A stretch of 64,000 nt of DNA from Cucumis sativus (Eukaryota; Streptophyta; Magnoliopsida; Cucurbitales; Cucurbitaceae): positions 6,820,001 to 6,884,000 of the forward strand of contig NC_026655.2 of assembly GCF_000004075.3 (NCBI RefSeq). The letters run 5' to 3'. The notes beneath the pieces are model-generated. The model was not told the DNA's origin. It ran no database searches and was given only the letters and a program-made list of their open reading frames with translations. Both the position numbers and the translations under genes were made by a program. Within the stretch, counting starts at the first letter, position 1. The number at the start of each line of letters is the position of its first letter. Of the stretch, positions 26,890 through 39,321 are shown one piece after another.

Positions 26890-29800
26890 CTATCTTCGGC
26901 GTTTCGATTCTTTTCGTATTTCAGACAGGTAGTTCTCCAAGTTGGGTTTCTTCCATAAACATCTCCTAATAAGGTCTTCCTTTGTTGAGTCATCTGATTT
27001 ACAGAATTCAAGCAACAATCATAAATTAGGCATTGTAGGTTAAGAAAAGCATAGGTTGGGGAAAATACCCTTTGAACAAATATGGACATTTCGTCCGTGG
27101 AACTGAGAGTATAGTAGTGTAATTAGTTCCCTGGTTATAAACAAAGAGAATGGGGAAGGACAGAGGTAGGTAAGCATTATTCTGGTGACCCGTGAGTAAA
27201 TCAGGGCTTGAGAGATATCTCAAGTCAAAGATCTCGAAATACTTGGCTTTGGCTTACATTGAAGTTTTCTTCATTGCCTTTCAATTTAATTTGATATTAT
27301 TCTGGTTACTGTCATTTTGATTTTCGTCTCACAGCGGCTTTTTTGGGAGATGGAAGGTAAAATGGAGACTCAGATTGGTAGTAGATGGAAGAGAAAATAG
27401 TGGAGATAGAGAAGAAGCAAGCACAACAAACTCCTTAGCTCATTACTTGTATGTCTTCAAGAGAAGAAGCAAGCATATCAAACTCCTTAGCTAATTACTC
27501 ATATTTTAAGAGCATTCCTCTCAAGAACTTCATCCATGCTTTTTTAGTATTTTTTTAGTAGGGAAAGTCGCGCTTAATAATATTTGCCTTTTGTTTTTCC
27601 TCTCAATGTTTTACAATGTCTTTTATCTTTCTTTCATAAATAAAAAAGTTGGATTCTTAAGCAAATTTGAAAACAAAAACAGGCTTTCAAAAACTACTTT
27701 TCTTTAGTTTTCAGAACTTATTTTGGTTTTTGAAAACGTTAGTACAAAGTAGGCAACATAACAAAGAAATTTAGAAGTAGAAGTGGTGTTCATAAGCTAA
27801 GTTTTTAAAAACCAAATTAGAGAACCTCAATTAAGGGACAATACAAAGCTGCATTAAATTACTTTGGAGAAAGACAAAAAAACATTGAAGCAGCTAATTG
27901 CTCACCGGTGTTTTTCCATGCATCAACAGGGACTCTAAGTGATGTTTGCGTCAAGTAGGAAGCATCTTCCCAAGAGTAAGGTGTTTTTTTGACCTTGTAT
28001 CTCCAAAACCAACAACTATTCCACAATAATAACTGGATCAAGGAAAAACAATGATAAATCATAAATCCTTGAGGTAAATGAGGTAAATGAGCTAAAGGAA
28101 TAAAGGTCCGCTCAGTAATATAATGAAAACATCGAAACTGAAAATCCAAATGACCATACAAATAACAGAATTCGAAGATTTGCTGGCACAAAATCTAACC
28201 TTGCCAATAGTGTAAGGTAGAAGAATAAAACGAATGCCTAGCAGTTCCCATATAGACGGCTTCTCAGCTCCTTTTATTTGCAATTCCAGTTCTTTGCTAA
28301 GATCTTCATCCACTTTTCTGACACAAGTACAAGAAAACAAAAGCAATAAAATAAATAAGATAGGTTATATTGAGGTTCCAAATTGAGGAAATGGAAAAAA
28401 ACAGAAGAAAACAAACAGTCCAAAAATTATGTATAAGAGCAGCATTGGGTAATCTGAACTGCAGAACAATACTAGGGAGAGAATCCTTTATTTAATAAAA
28501 AAATTTAACCTTGAACTTGAAAAGGTGTTCCAGAGTGAACACAGTAAAAGTTCAAAATCTTACAAAATCACCCAAAACAAATACAGAAAATAAAAAATTG
28601 GATGTCCTGTAAGGCTGTAACAAAGCCTCAAATCAATCCACAAAATCATGTAGCACTAAAAACTTTAACCCAATGAAAACAAATATCCAACACAACCACA
28701 AAAACCCATCTATAAAAATAACCTCCCTCAGTCACAAGGATACTCGTACATAGCTACAAATCTCAAAAGATACAAAATAATATTTGCAGCTTAAATATCA
28801 AACTTTATTCTTTCAGATTGACACAAGGCTAAGAACAAACTTTTTCAGAAAGAACGACATTTATTTTATTTTGTTTCCCTAATAGTTCTGGTAATTAACA
28901 AACAACTTCATACTTATCTAGCTTGTGACCTTTCTTCTTGTTTGTTGCTCCTCCACTTCGTTCAAGTTCAAGAGCCCGTAATCTATTTTTGTAAGCAGGG
29001 GTTTTCTTGACCATGTCAATAGCCTATAGCACGAAGTAAATGATTCAGTAGAATGAAATCTAGCATATATTTGCAAATTTGGATAAAAAATATGAATAAC
29101 TATACAAATTTCCCAAGATCAGGTTGAAACAACATTTGTACATCCCTGTCCTAGTCATATACTCAAAAACAGAACAGGAAGGATAAAATCAAAATATCAA
29201 AGGCTTCACTTTTCATACAAAACCAGGAATGGTATCAAAGCCTAGAATTCATGTGACCTGTGAAAGTTAACCGGGCCATCCATCAAACATTTCACCTAAA
29301 AACCATCATATTTTTTCAAGGTCGAATAACTTAGAGATTATCATAGCACCTGATGGTATCTTGTCCACTGATTCAGATATTGAAATGCAGACATAATCAG
29401 GAGAAGGCCAATCAGCACAGCACGAGCATCCTAAAATGAGAGCAGAAAACCAACATAAGTACTAAAACCAGCGCAAAGTGATAAATAAATTTAACCTAGT
29501 TATAAACTACATATTGTGTACATGAGATAAGTATAAAAGTCCTTACCGTCTTATGACCATAATATGCATGATAATACCGAGCTGTGTTGTAAAATACCTA
29601 AAAAATGAAGAAATCACAGTTTAGTACATCAAAAAGCAGCCAGTGTCCATCAGATAATTGGATAATTGATGACAAAATCATGGTTTGTTCTTTGTTCGAG
29701 TTTCTTCTTTTCTTAGAAAGCAAGATGGTATGGATGCATATATACAGCCAATCTTAATTTGCAGTAGTAGCCCAAAAGACAGGCATATTCAAATCAAAGA

Positions 29801-30919
29801 TCTCATCCATCGTAAAGGAAAGCTTTAGGCAGTAACATTCTGCAAATGTTGACATTATTTTGGTCTCTTCCTGTGATGATTTTTCACAAAAATGAATTGT
29901 CTCTTGGAATCTGGGTTAAAAGGGAATGTCTATTGTTCACGCCTAAAAAAATCAAGGAATCTAAATGCAATCCTATTCTCTACGTATCTTGTTCTTTTTT
30001 CAGCCCTATCTTCATATATTTCAAATGCCAAGCGTCTGATTTACCACTTATGTTTGGACAGCCTCTAGGCAACCAAATTGTACCCAGAAAATGGATGCAA
30101 TCACTCTACACTTGTTAAAAAGGCATCACATTGGTAACTAGACAGAGAAAATTAGAAGACATCCAACATATGAGTCTATTGCCACTTCTAGTAGAAAAGT
30201 GTAAACCGGAGAAAGAACCCACAAAACCAGATACAATGGCCAATGGTATGGCTGAACTAGCACATGAGAAAAGATTGATAGCAAAAAGAATATTATAATG
30301 CTTGAGCAGTGGACTTCAAATACTTAAAACTACCTCTTCCGGATGAGCAATTGCATAATCATATTGCTCTCTCGTGGATTCATCTTTCAAAATCTGCAAA
30401 TCATAAATAAGCTCACATGTTTAGAAAACGAAGATAACTAGAATTAAACAACAATAAAAGCACAGCGATGATAATAGCATCTAGAATTTTTACGTATCCG
30501 TACCTCATAAGCATTGGCAATCTTAACAAATTGCTTCTTTGATTCCGGATCCGGGTTCTTATCTGGATGGCTTCAAGGAACAGGAAAAACAGAAATTCAA
30601 ATGGAATGACAATGAATTTAAAAAGGCATGGAATGGAATAGAAGGGAGGGAAAAACGAACAATTTCAACGATAGTTTGTAGTAAGCTTTCTTGATCTCCG
30701 ATTGTGTTGCAGTCTGCGATACACTGAAAGGGGCAGTTGAAAATTAATGAGAAAGATCAAAATTAAGATGAAAAAAAGGGAAAATGAAGGCGGAACATAC
30801 CCGAGGAGATCGTAGCAATCGTCTTCGTCGCAGTAGATAGCCATCGAGGGGGAGATCAACAGGAAGATGAGGGTGATGGATACGATTGCGCGCCACCGTG
30901 TGGTTGCCGGTGGCGCCAT
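26890..30919 (-). CDS. ER-type membrane DnaJ protein (DNAJC25 / plant dnaJ 50 type)
   Basis: Ten exons join in frame at GT-AG sites into 299 residues: 30919-30801, 30723-30661, 30570-30504, 30393-30334, 29597-29547, 29430-29350, 29023-28914, 28317-28200, 28032-27906 and 26993-26890. Residues 11-27 are a hydrophobic signal or anchor ending in SPSMAIYC. The J domain follows (about 33-100) with HPD at 62-64 (FHPDKNPDPE), which stimulates Hsp70 ATPase. Further hydrophobic segments are at about 123-139 and 208-232. A conserved block YKVKKTPYSWEDASYL precedes a basic tail ending SKRRR. This order matches the DNAJC25 family of ER membrane co-chaperones, with the J domain probably lumenal, serving BiP. 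I chose the ATG at 30919 over in-frame upstream ones because it gives a short standard N-terminus. Several exons are only 51-81 bp. The gene looks intact. Confidence 0.95.
27409..27510. repeat. 52-bp imperfect tandem duplication inside the DnaJ gene
   Basis: A block starting GAGAAGAAGCAAGCA and continuing CAAACTCCTTAGCT occurs at 27409 and again at 27461 with a few differences. It lies in the last intron (26994-27905) of the DnaJ gene. Confidence 0.75.
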
Positions 30920-31460
30920 CGTGTTTAGAGGGTGTAAGGTGGTAATTAGGAATGGAAATGGGGAGGGGAGATTGACTAGGGATTTGGCGCAAATGAAGTT
31001 TATGAAATTTGTGTTTGAAATCACAAAGAATAACCTTCGTGCTACAGTGGTAGGATCTGAGGTAGATGATGACGATGATCTAAGCGTTAGATTTCAGATG
31101 GACGGGAGCGCCGTTAGATTGGAACCCCATCATTTTTAACCGTCTGATTTGCATAATCTTTCTTTCAAATCACTCCGACCGTCTATGGCTGAGATTTCAG
31201 ACGTTCAATTTTCATTTTTTATATTTTTGCAATATGCAAAAACAAATGTCATTCACCATTTTTTTCTACATTTTTATTCCATTTCCCTTTTTTTTCCTTC
31301 ATTTTCTTTTTTCTTACACGAAATGACTAAAATAACTGTTTGCATTATTATGGAACTAGACTCCATGTTTATGAGCATTGACTACGGGTATAAGTTCAAC
31401 ATGAATAATAAGGGTTGGGTTGGACCTAAAAAATCGGTTCAACCCAACTTAACTTGAATT

Positions 31461-31522
<62 letters not shown>

Positions 31523-34500
31523 TAATCATGTAGGAAGTTAATCGATCATATGAAAAGTTAATCGATTGTGTAAAAAGTAAAAGATTGTTTGAAGGTAGAA
31601 AACTAAACAGTCGTTGGGTTGGAAGTGAAAAAAAAAAAAAATACAACTCAACTTAACCCATATTTTATGAACTGGGTTGGGTTGGGTTTAAAATTAATTT
31701 GAGTATTCTTCACGTTGTTAATCCAACCAATCCTAAAATATGGGTTTAGTTGAGAACTCACAACTATTTAGATCCAGAATCAATACATTTTTATTGATAT
31801 TAAAAAAATGTTTATTTGCAATTTTGATTGATATGGTTTGGAGAAAGTTAAATTTTAGTTAATTATATAACTTTAAAAGTGAGAATTTTCTCAATAGTTT
31901 CTTACAATTAAGTGTACAATTAAGTGTTGCCTTGAAAATATGACCATATAGTTTCATAATGAATGTATTGGATTAACAATTGATCCAAAACTTAATCAAT
32001 GGATTATGATAATGTTTTTAATAATATCAATGTTTTAACATTCTTCCTCACTTTTTTTTATGCAACAACACAATACCAGAAATCAACTACTCATTAACCC
32101 ATCTTTCTAGATCAAACAATTACCACGAGATGAAAAGAAAGTTTTCAACCTACAAAATATACTCAAGCAAATCCTTCCTGTACAACATAATTTAAATTAA
32201 CCAATTGTATTTACACACATTTTCATTTCTCTTTTCATCCTCTTGATGTTGATTAGCTCAAATTCAAAATGAACTTTTTAAAAAGAATTCTGGATAGTCA
32301 ATTGCTTTTATCCCAATTTTATCTTTAAATTTATCAAAAACATAGTATTGAATTTATGCCTATTAGTTATGTTATTTACTTTTGAATTCAAAATGAACTT
32401 CATCAATTGTTTTTATCTCAATTTTATTTTTAATATATATACTTCCCAGTTGCATAATTTTAATTTGAAGTTAACTATGTAATAAATCCGGTTGATTATT
32501 AAAAAAAAAATTATGTTGTATTATACAAAATTAAAAACTTTTCACGTATTAATTCAAATCAATTAACATATAATACAATAATCTCGGTTACACATAAACA
32601 TAATTTATAAGGTAATAGTTGCAAAGTTCAAATCTCTAGTTAGATTCTCATCTCTACATTGATTATTATACTTATAAAATGGTGCAAGGAAAAGAAAACA
32701 AAATAAGAAATATACCGAGTCATTGCCACGTTAACAAAAAGTAAGTCTGTCACGTGTTTAAATAGAGCAAAGAGTTTGAAGGAGGTGTCATGGGGGAGAG
32801 GGAAGATTTTGTTGAGTAATGTGGTAAGAAAGAAAACAAATAGACCAGCCTTGGTATAGCTGTGTTGGTAGGACATGCACGTACCACATTATTTTCAAAC
32901 ACACCACTACACATTACACTACACATTACATTTTAATTTGTATCTAGTAGATTTGTAGATTTGTGATGTTTAAAAACTAAGTATATAGTTCATGTTGAAT
33001 AGATTAATAATCTTTTTTTCTTAAAAAAAAAATGTTTATAATAGATTGATAATCTAATATACACGAGATTAAAATATATTAAAATTGTATTAGTTAACTA
33101 TTTGGTTTTTTACTTTTTACTGTTAAATTAGAACGTACTTGATTTGTCATCTACATTTTCACGGAAATCTTAAAAAACAAATAAGAATTGTTTTTAAAAA
33201 TTTGTGTTTGCTCTTTAAATTTGAGTAAAAATCTGACTCAGTACTTGATAAAGCATGGTAAGAAAATGAGATAAAATAATTACACAACCTGTCTTCTTTG
33301 AAAATGCTACTTTTAACTTTTATTATTCACTTTCTATATATACTTCTATTTTCAAAACATCAAACCTAATTGTGAAACTAAGAAAAAAGTTTTTAAGATT
33401 CTAGAATTTGCAAACAAATTTAAATATCTCTTTAGACAGAATAAAAAGTGAGAGAAGAAAAATATATAAATTTCAAAACAATGAAGGATGTAATTTTGTT
33501 TAATATTTTTTCTTTTTTATTTGGACAAAATGCAAACATCAGTTGATACTTTCAAGCCATCCATAAAATTATAACAAATTCTTATATCTTAAGAGTTCAA
33601 TTATAAAACAGGTATATATTTAAAGACTTAATTTCTACCCTATTAAAAATTGAAGAATAATTTTTGGAATTTGGTCTTTTTATTTTCACTCAACATAAAA
33701 GAAAAAAAAGAACTTTTTTCTCTCTATGCTCCACACCCATAGGCTCATGCTTGATGCTTCTTGGGCTCTGCCTTGATCACATGTCTTTTCTCCACTCATT
33801 ATTTTATATACATATATATCCCAAATTTGTATCTATATATACATATTAGTTTTGAATATACGCATATGTGTGGGAGATACCAACGCCTAACTCATCCTAT
33901 CACTGTCTACTTAATTCTCTCAAGGAGAGTGCTAATTAAATAAAGAGTTGAAGTTAAGTTGATAATATAATTATAGGATATTTTAGGAAATAGTTGACAC
34001 AAATAACTAAGTAAAAAATGTGAGTGTTTTGATGAGGTAATAAACATGCTTAATTGTTGGTGAAAGAAGAGATGAGTTGATTTTCTTTATTCCCAATTCA
34101 ACGCTCTCAAATTATCTAAGTTTGCTAAACATCTCTACGTAATTTTTAGCGAAAATTTTTATCGTTAGAGTTTTGTATCAATCTAAATCTACCATTGTTA
34201 AGTGATTATTATGTAATAATAATTGGACAATTTGATTTAATGTTAACAAATATAATTAATAAAAGTAGTTAAATAACTTACTTGATCCATAATCTTGTTT
34301 ATTTTTCAACTTTTTACTCTAAGTTTCCGTAACATGGATTGAGAGTAGCACATATACTGATAGTTTTGAGGTCTACATCAAGAAAACTATTGGTAAAGTA
34401 GAATTGAATTATTTGAGGAGAAATTGAGTAATAATAATAATAATAATTCAGCCGGCAATTCTAAATTATTGGAATGCTACATAATAGAAATTGTAGTAAG

Positions 34501-34529
34501 CAAACAAAATCGAGGGTTTTGTATACAAG
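30920..34529. other. DnaJ promoter, then gene-poor AT-rich DNA
   Basis: The first roughly 200 bp are the DnaJ leader and promoter. After that no gene is supported. A block at about 31408-31735 has related ends (AAGGGTTGGGTTGG on the left, CCAACCAATCCTA on the right) around a TA tract, and may be a decayed inverted-repeat transposon. The remainder is AT-rich with short frames. Confidence 0.45.
31464..31518. repeat. (AT)n microsatellite
   Basis: About 27 uninterrupted AT units. It lies within a stretch flanked by GGGTTGGGTTGG-type motifs that is probably itself repetitive. Confidence 0.95.
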
Positions 34530-34630
34530 AAAATGATTAGGGATGAAAAAAAGAAAGAAGAAAATGATTAGGGATGAAAAAAAGAAAGAAGAAAATGATT
34601 AGGGATGAAAAAAAGAAAGAAGAAAATGAT
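34530..34630. repeat. 31-bp minisatellite, about 3.3 units
   Basis: Units beginning AAAATGATTAGGGATG followed by an A/G-rich tail start at 34530, 34561, 34592 and (partial) 34623. The three full copies are essentially identical, which suggests recent expansion. It lies in otherwise gene-free DNA. Confidence 0.9.
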
Positions 34631-36216
34631 TGGGGGGGTATTGAGCTTTATGAATTTTGGTTGAGAGAAGAAGCCCTTGTGGGTTTTGCCGACCAAAATA
34701 ATGGTCAAATATTTGTGGAGCAGGCACCAAAGAATCACATCCAAGATTTGATCTCATATGAAAAAAAGGAATTCATAAAAAAAAAAATGGAATTAAAAAA
34801 TTGGAGATATTTTTTTTTGATGAAAATGCAAGGGAATAATACATTTTTTTTTATTTATAAAAAGAACTGGGAAAAATGAATGAAAAGAGGGAGTCCAAAT
34901 GAGTGGCAAAGATACTGGGTGTGGTCCTATGCCCTCCTTCCCTTTTTTAATCCAAAGCCCTTTCGTTATCACCTAAACAAAGCACATGGCTTGCATATCA
35001 CCTTCCAATTTCCCCCCTCTTCCCTCTACTCTGCCTATAATTACAAACATAATGATAATGATGTGTGTATATGTGTGTATATGTGTGTATATATTCATTT
35101 TTGTATTTGTATATATCCACCACTTGCATGTGCTTTAAATTTTGGTATAGTTAACTAGTTAAGAGTGTAGTAAGTAATTAAAGTATTTATATGAATGAGA
35201 GGAAGAGATTAACTCTATTAATTATTGTAAGTATATATTTATATGAAGAATGGATTGATCTAAGCTAAGATTTCTCACTAAGCCCTTGTAAGCTATTAGG
35301 TTCGAAAATTGGTTAGTTGTTGCTTTTTCTATTATTATGAGAATAGTGGAAATGAATGGGTGTAGTTGATATTGAATATGTTTAGATGAAAGGGAAGAAA
35401 TATAGGAAAAAAAAATGGATTTAGAGGAGAGAAGTGTAGTAGTTGGGAGAGGGGGAGCTGCATGCATGTGATTCTACATTTGGCCACGTATGGAATGGAC
35501 ATGGAATGATGTCTCAATTCTCTTCAACGGGTCGGGTCCCAGTACCAATCATGTGCCCTCTTTCTCTCACACACTCTCACACTCTATTCTTTTTCTTTTT
35601 CTTTCATTTTCAAATGGTGCATATTCAACCAAGTCTCTTTCTTTTCTTTTTCCCCTCTCCTTTCTATCCCATTCTAGTAAAAAAAGTAATTAATGCAGCC
35701 CCCAAATTAACAGTACCCTCTTCATTTCAGTTTCAATTCATTTATTCTATGTTCCCACCGTCGGCCGCGTCTTCATCTCTCTCTCTTCATAATATCCCTT
35801 TTCTTCTCTTCACTCTTCACTCCCCCATTCCATTTTTTAAACCCTTTCTTTTTCTTTTTATCCTTTTTAATTTTTTATATATATATTTTTTTTTTATCAT
35901 ACCTTACTAGAGATCGTGAAATTCACATCCTAATTTTGGTAGGTCCATTCAAATCTCGAGTTATTATTCAATTTTCTTATTGACTTGAACACTACTAATA
36001 TAATGCGAAGGTTAACACATTTTCTTTGATTAAATTTTGACGTCAGTGTATGTATGGGTGCATTTTACGTGTGTGCAACGTGTAGGGAGTAGTAAAGGGA
36101 TGAGCATGTAGATATTGGGAAGAGTGGGTTTACGTTGAAGTTCTGTGTCCATTCATTTCACATTTCCCTTTTCCTATCTTTCTCTCATCACTTTCATTTC
36201 CCCCTATATATATAAC
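34631..36216. other. Intergenic with pyrimidine-rich and more complex blocks
   Basis: No gene is supported. Blocks at about 34880-35030 and 35455-35580 are less AT-rich than their surroundings. The second holds the RY-type motif GCATGCATG near 35460-35468. They could be conserved noncoding elements or promoter parts, but nothing here proves it. Confidence 0.3.
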
Positions 36217-36843
36217 TATATAAATAAAACTATCCTCCTCACATTTCATTCTGTCACACTCTCTCCAATATATACTTTCCATCCCTTTTTCCCTTTTCGT
36301 TTACTATATATATATATATATATATAATAACTTTCATCTCTTTGAAAGTAAAAGTGACATCCCCTTTTTAATTATTTCTCCCATTTTCCTATATCTCTCT
36401 TGGAAGAAGGTAAATATAATAATGTATGGTAACACAATAATATCTCTAACGTTTAATTAACTTATACACCATATTAATCACTCATTTCGTTTCTTTTCAT
36501 TTCAGACCACTTCAAAGAAGTAAAAATGACGCACACTCTAAAACACCAGGTAAGTTTCATTTCGTTTTGTTATTGTTAGTGGAACTAGGCTCGTAGGTTT
36601 TTAAAAGGATGGCCATAGATTAATTATAACATAAATAGATTTAGCTTTCTTATTTTGCAGCTACTTTTGTTTATTCGTTTTGTTAAGAGCTGTTTGTGTC
36701 TGTACAGAAGAATGGGCACACATCGAACCATATGTTTTGGCCATTTTAGATCTTTCCCGATTTTTATATATAAATGGCTTCATAATTTAAACTGTAATTG
36801 TCGCTCTTTGTTTTTTCAGAAAAGTTCCAAGTATCTAAATTAA
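36217..36843 (+). other. Candidate small spliced transcript of unknown function
   Basis: I do not recognise this locus. A TATATAAATA box at 36217-36226 precedes a pyrimidine-rich leader. A donor (GAAGAAG|GTAAAT at 36410) pairs with an acceptor ending at 36505 (TTTCATTTCAG). The next mini-exon has an ATG at 36526 and ends at 36549 with a strong donor (CACCAG|GTAAGT). An acceptor at 36660 (TATTTTGCAG) then allows an in-frame reading to a stop at 36841-36843. The hypothetical product has 68 residues and no known motif. It may instead be a noncoding or microRNA-type transcript, though no mature plant microRNA was spotted by eye. Splice consensus alone is weak evidence. Confidence 0.25.
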
Positions 36844-37016
36844 TGCTTCTTTTTATATATTTTATATTATTATATATTTTAAAATACCAAAATTAAATCC
36901 TCTATTTTTCTTTTTTTCTTTTCGTTGTAATAATTGACTTGAATTGGTTAACCATTGGATTATTTAAAATGAGTAAATTTTTATAATTACGTTATATAGA
37001 GCCATTGGTTGCTAAG

Positions 37017-37166
37017 ATGGACACGAAGCTGGCTGTCATGATCTTTATCTTTATTTGCTGTATTTTCCATTTTACAGCCACGTCCCATCAAACGAGTCTT
37101 GTACGGTTCTATACTATTTTACTACAATTCAATTATATATTTTGCTTCATTTTTTTTTTATATTGA
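37017..37166 (+). CDS. Hypothetical short secreted peptide or first exon of one
   Basis: A 49-codon frame starts in good plant context (AAGATGG). Its first 22 residues look like a signal peptide: a Lys near the start, then a hydrophobic core VMIFIFICCIF and a small-residue end FTATS. A GT occurs after residue 28 (AGTCTT|GTACGG), so the frame could be a first exon, as in many small secreted peptide genes. I found no matching mature peptide motif (CLE, CEP, RGF, PSK, CIF, IDA or cysteine-rich) in the AT-rich DNA to the right. It could be chance. Confidence 0.2.
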   Translation: MDTKLAVMIFIFICCIFHFTATSHQTSLVRFYTILLQFNYIFCFIFFLY

Positions 37167-39321
37167 TATATTATTAAAACAGATAAAAAAAATATTATTG
37201 GTTATGTTAGTTAAGATAAGAGTTAGAGGGAAAATAAATTATGATTGAACAAAACAGACATCCCTTCTTCATATATACATATATACATGTTGAAATGCAT
37301 CAATATTAAGATTGTGTAAATAAACTAATATTTTGAATACCATATTCTGTCAATAAAACCCATTGCCCTACGCATTGTCATTTCAACAAATAAATTTTAA
37401 TAAAATCTTTTCTCTCTCTTTTTCTTTTGGAAGAAATAAGATATTGAATTATTGGTCAAGGGATATTATTATTAATAATGATAATTGTTATTATTATTGC
37501 CACTGTGTTGTAATTCAACGTTGTGGCCACAAAATAATTAGTTGATCATTTAGTGGGTCTCTCGTCTTGTCTTGAAAGCTATATGCGTTTGAAGAGGCAC
37601 GAACAATCAAGCTTCTTTGAATGCTTTTCTTCAGAGGAAAGAAAACCAATATGTGTGTATATATATACACATTTCAACAACAAATTTTAAGACTTTATTA
37701 AAAATAAATAGTTACCCACTTAGAATCTAAAATTTTACTATATTTTATTAATATTTTAAATGTTTTTATTATTTATATATAATAATTTTTTATTGTCTAA
37801 TTCTTTTGACTAAAATTAAATTTCCCATCATTGTTGGATTTATGATGTAATATTTTGTTAATAAGTATTTTTGTTAAAATTTGAAAGAAAAATAAAAGGA
37901 ATAAATGATTGATGTGTAAAATTTATATTTTAGATGCCACATCATACAGACACCTATTAAGTAGGTAATTAATATTACATTATAGATATTAAAAATGAAG
38001 TTAATTGTTTTGATTGATGTATAGTTAAATAGTATACCCAACATATAATGAATTGGAAATGGTCAAAAGATTGGGAAGAAACAACATACTAAAGATAAAA
38101 TAGAATTCAAATTTAGAAATGAAAACGAAGACCATAATTATTTTACTTGAAATTAAGCGAAAGAGATTTTGAATTAAAGTTTGATGTATGTTGAAGAAGC
38201 AAACAAAAAATAGACATAAGAACTGCCACACCCTTTGTCTCAGAGAATAGAATAGAATAGATCTATATACACTTTTTGAGGTATATGAATTGGCAAACAC
38301 ACAAATATATATGTATATTATAAGTATGAATATTGAAAGAGGCAAAGGCACATGTAATATTCAGAGATGGCCTCTTCATTACAATGGCAAACTGACATCC
38401 ACTCTATACTTCTTCTCGTTCCTTCCAGCACCTGATCCCTTTTTAATTAACAAACCACATTCAAATATTTGACTTCCCCTTTCTACCTTTTCTTTCTCTC
38501 TCTCTCACAATTTTTTTTCAATTTTTTAAATCTCTTCTTAATCTTTATTTTAGTCCTTTCAAATATTTTTCTTCAAAAAAATTCTTAGTGCAATTTAAAA
38601 TGGGCTTAATTATTTAATAAATATATATTCTACATGCTGTTCTTTTTAATAATATATAATTTTAAAGTTACTTTTCAAAGAATTTACTTAGCTTGGTTTA
38701 GGATAAATTAAGTAAAAGATTAATGGAATAACATAGTATTATAAACTTTTGGAAAGTATACAACGAAAAATATTGACCAAACTAAACATTTTGATGTTAT
38801 CAAGAAGTATTCATGGCAAACAATAACATTATGAAGTCGTAGAATCTACGCTATATAAAATTAATGAGTGACGTAGTGTTTGTTTGAATTTCTTAATTGA
38901 TTTTTATTCTTTAAAATCAATTTTGAACATGTAATCTATTTAATCCTTAGAAGGGTAGGCAAAAGAGATATTTGAACACAAAATATTCTTTTTGCTTAAA
39001 AAGAATACTGCATTTTGTGAGTTTTGATTGAATTTGAGAAGAAGAAAAAGGAGGGTGAAAATGTTTGTGTGACTAAGCCTAGCCTACAATACACACACTA
39101 TATAAATCTAAACAACATAAACCAAAGACAAACAAGAAAAAGAAAAAACAAGATCAACATAAAGAAAAGAAAAAGGGTCTTTGTTATTATTATTTGCTTC
39201 CTTCTTTTAATTAATTTGTCTTCTATTTCTCCGATTACTTTGTCTTCTTATACAATAAATTTGATAATCACCACTTTTAATTTTGTGTCATAATTTATAT
39301 CAGTCGTCTGCAAACGTGGCC
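37167..39321. other. Intergenic and promoter region of the GA 2-oxidase
   Basis: AT-rich with no supported gene. At the right end a TATAAAT box at 39101-39107 sits about 215 bp before the GA2ox start codon and is the likely core promoter. The leader between them is purine-rich and then pyrimidine-rich. Confidence 0.5.

Noticed and set aside
29231-29243. TGGTATCAAAGCC, resembling a retroelement primer site
   Set aside because: It lies in a DnaJ intron and has one mismatch to the usual TGGTATCAGAGCC. There are no flanking direct repeats or purine tract, so it is probably chance.
35443-35910. 155-residue plus-strand frame
   Set aside because: Dominated by Phe/Ser/Pro from CT-rich sequence. It looks like a pyrimidine tract read as protein.
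37021-37047. GAAGCTGGCTGTCATGATCT, similar to miR167
   Set aside because: It needs an indel and several mismatches against the mature miR167 sequence. No star-strand partner occurs within hairpin distance, so it is not a microRNA.
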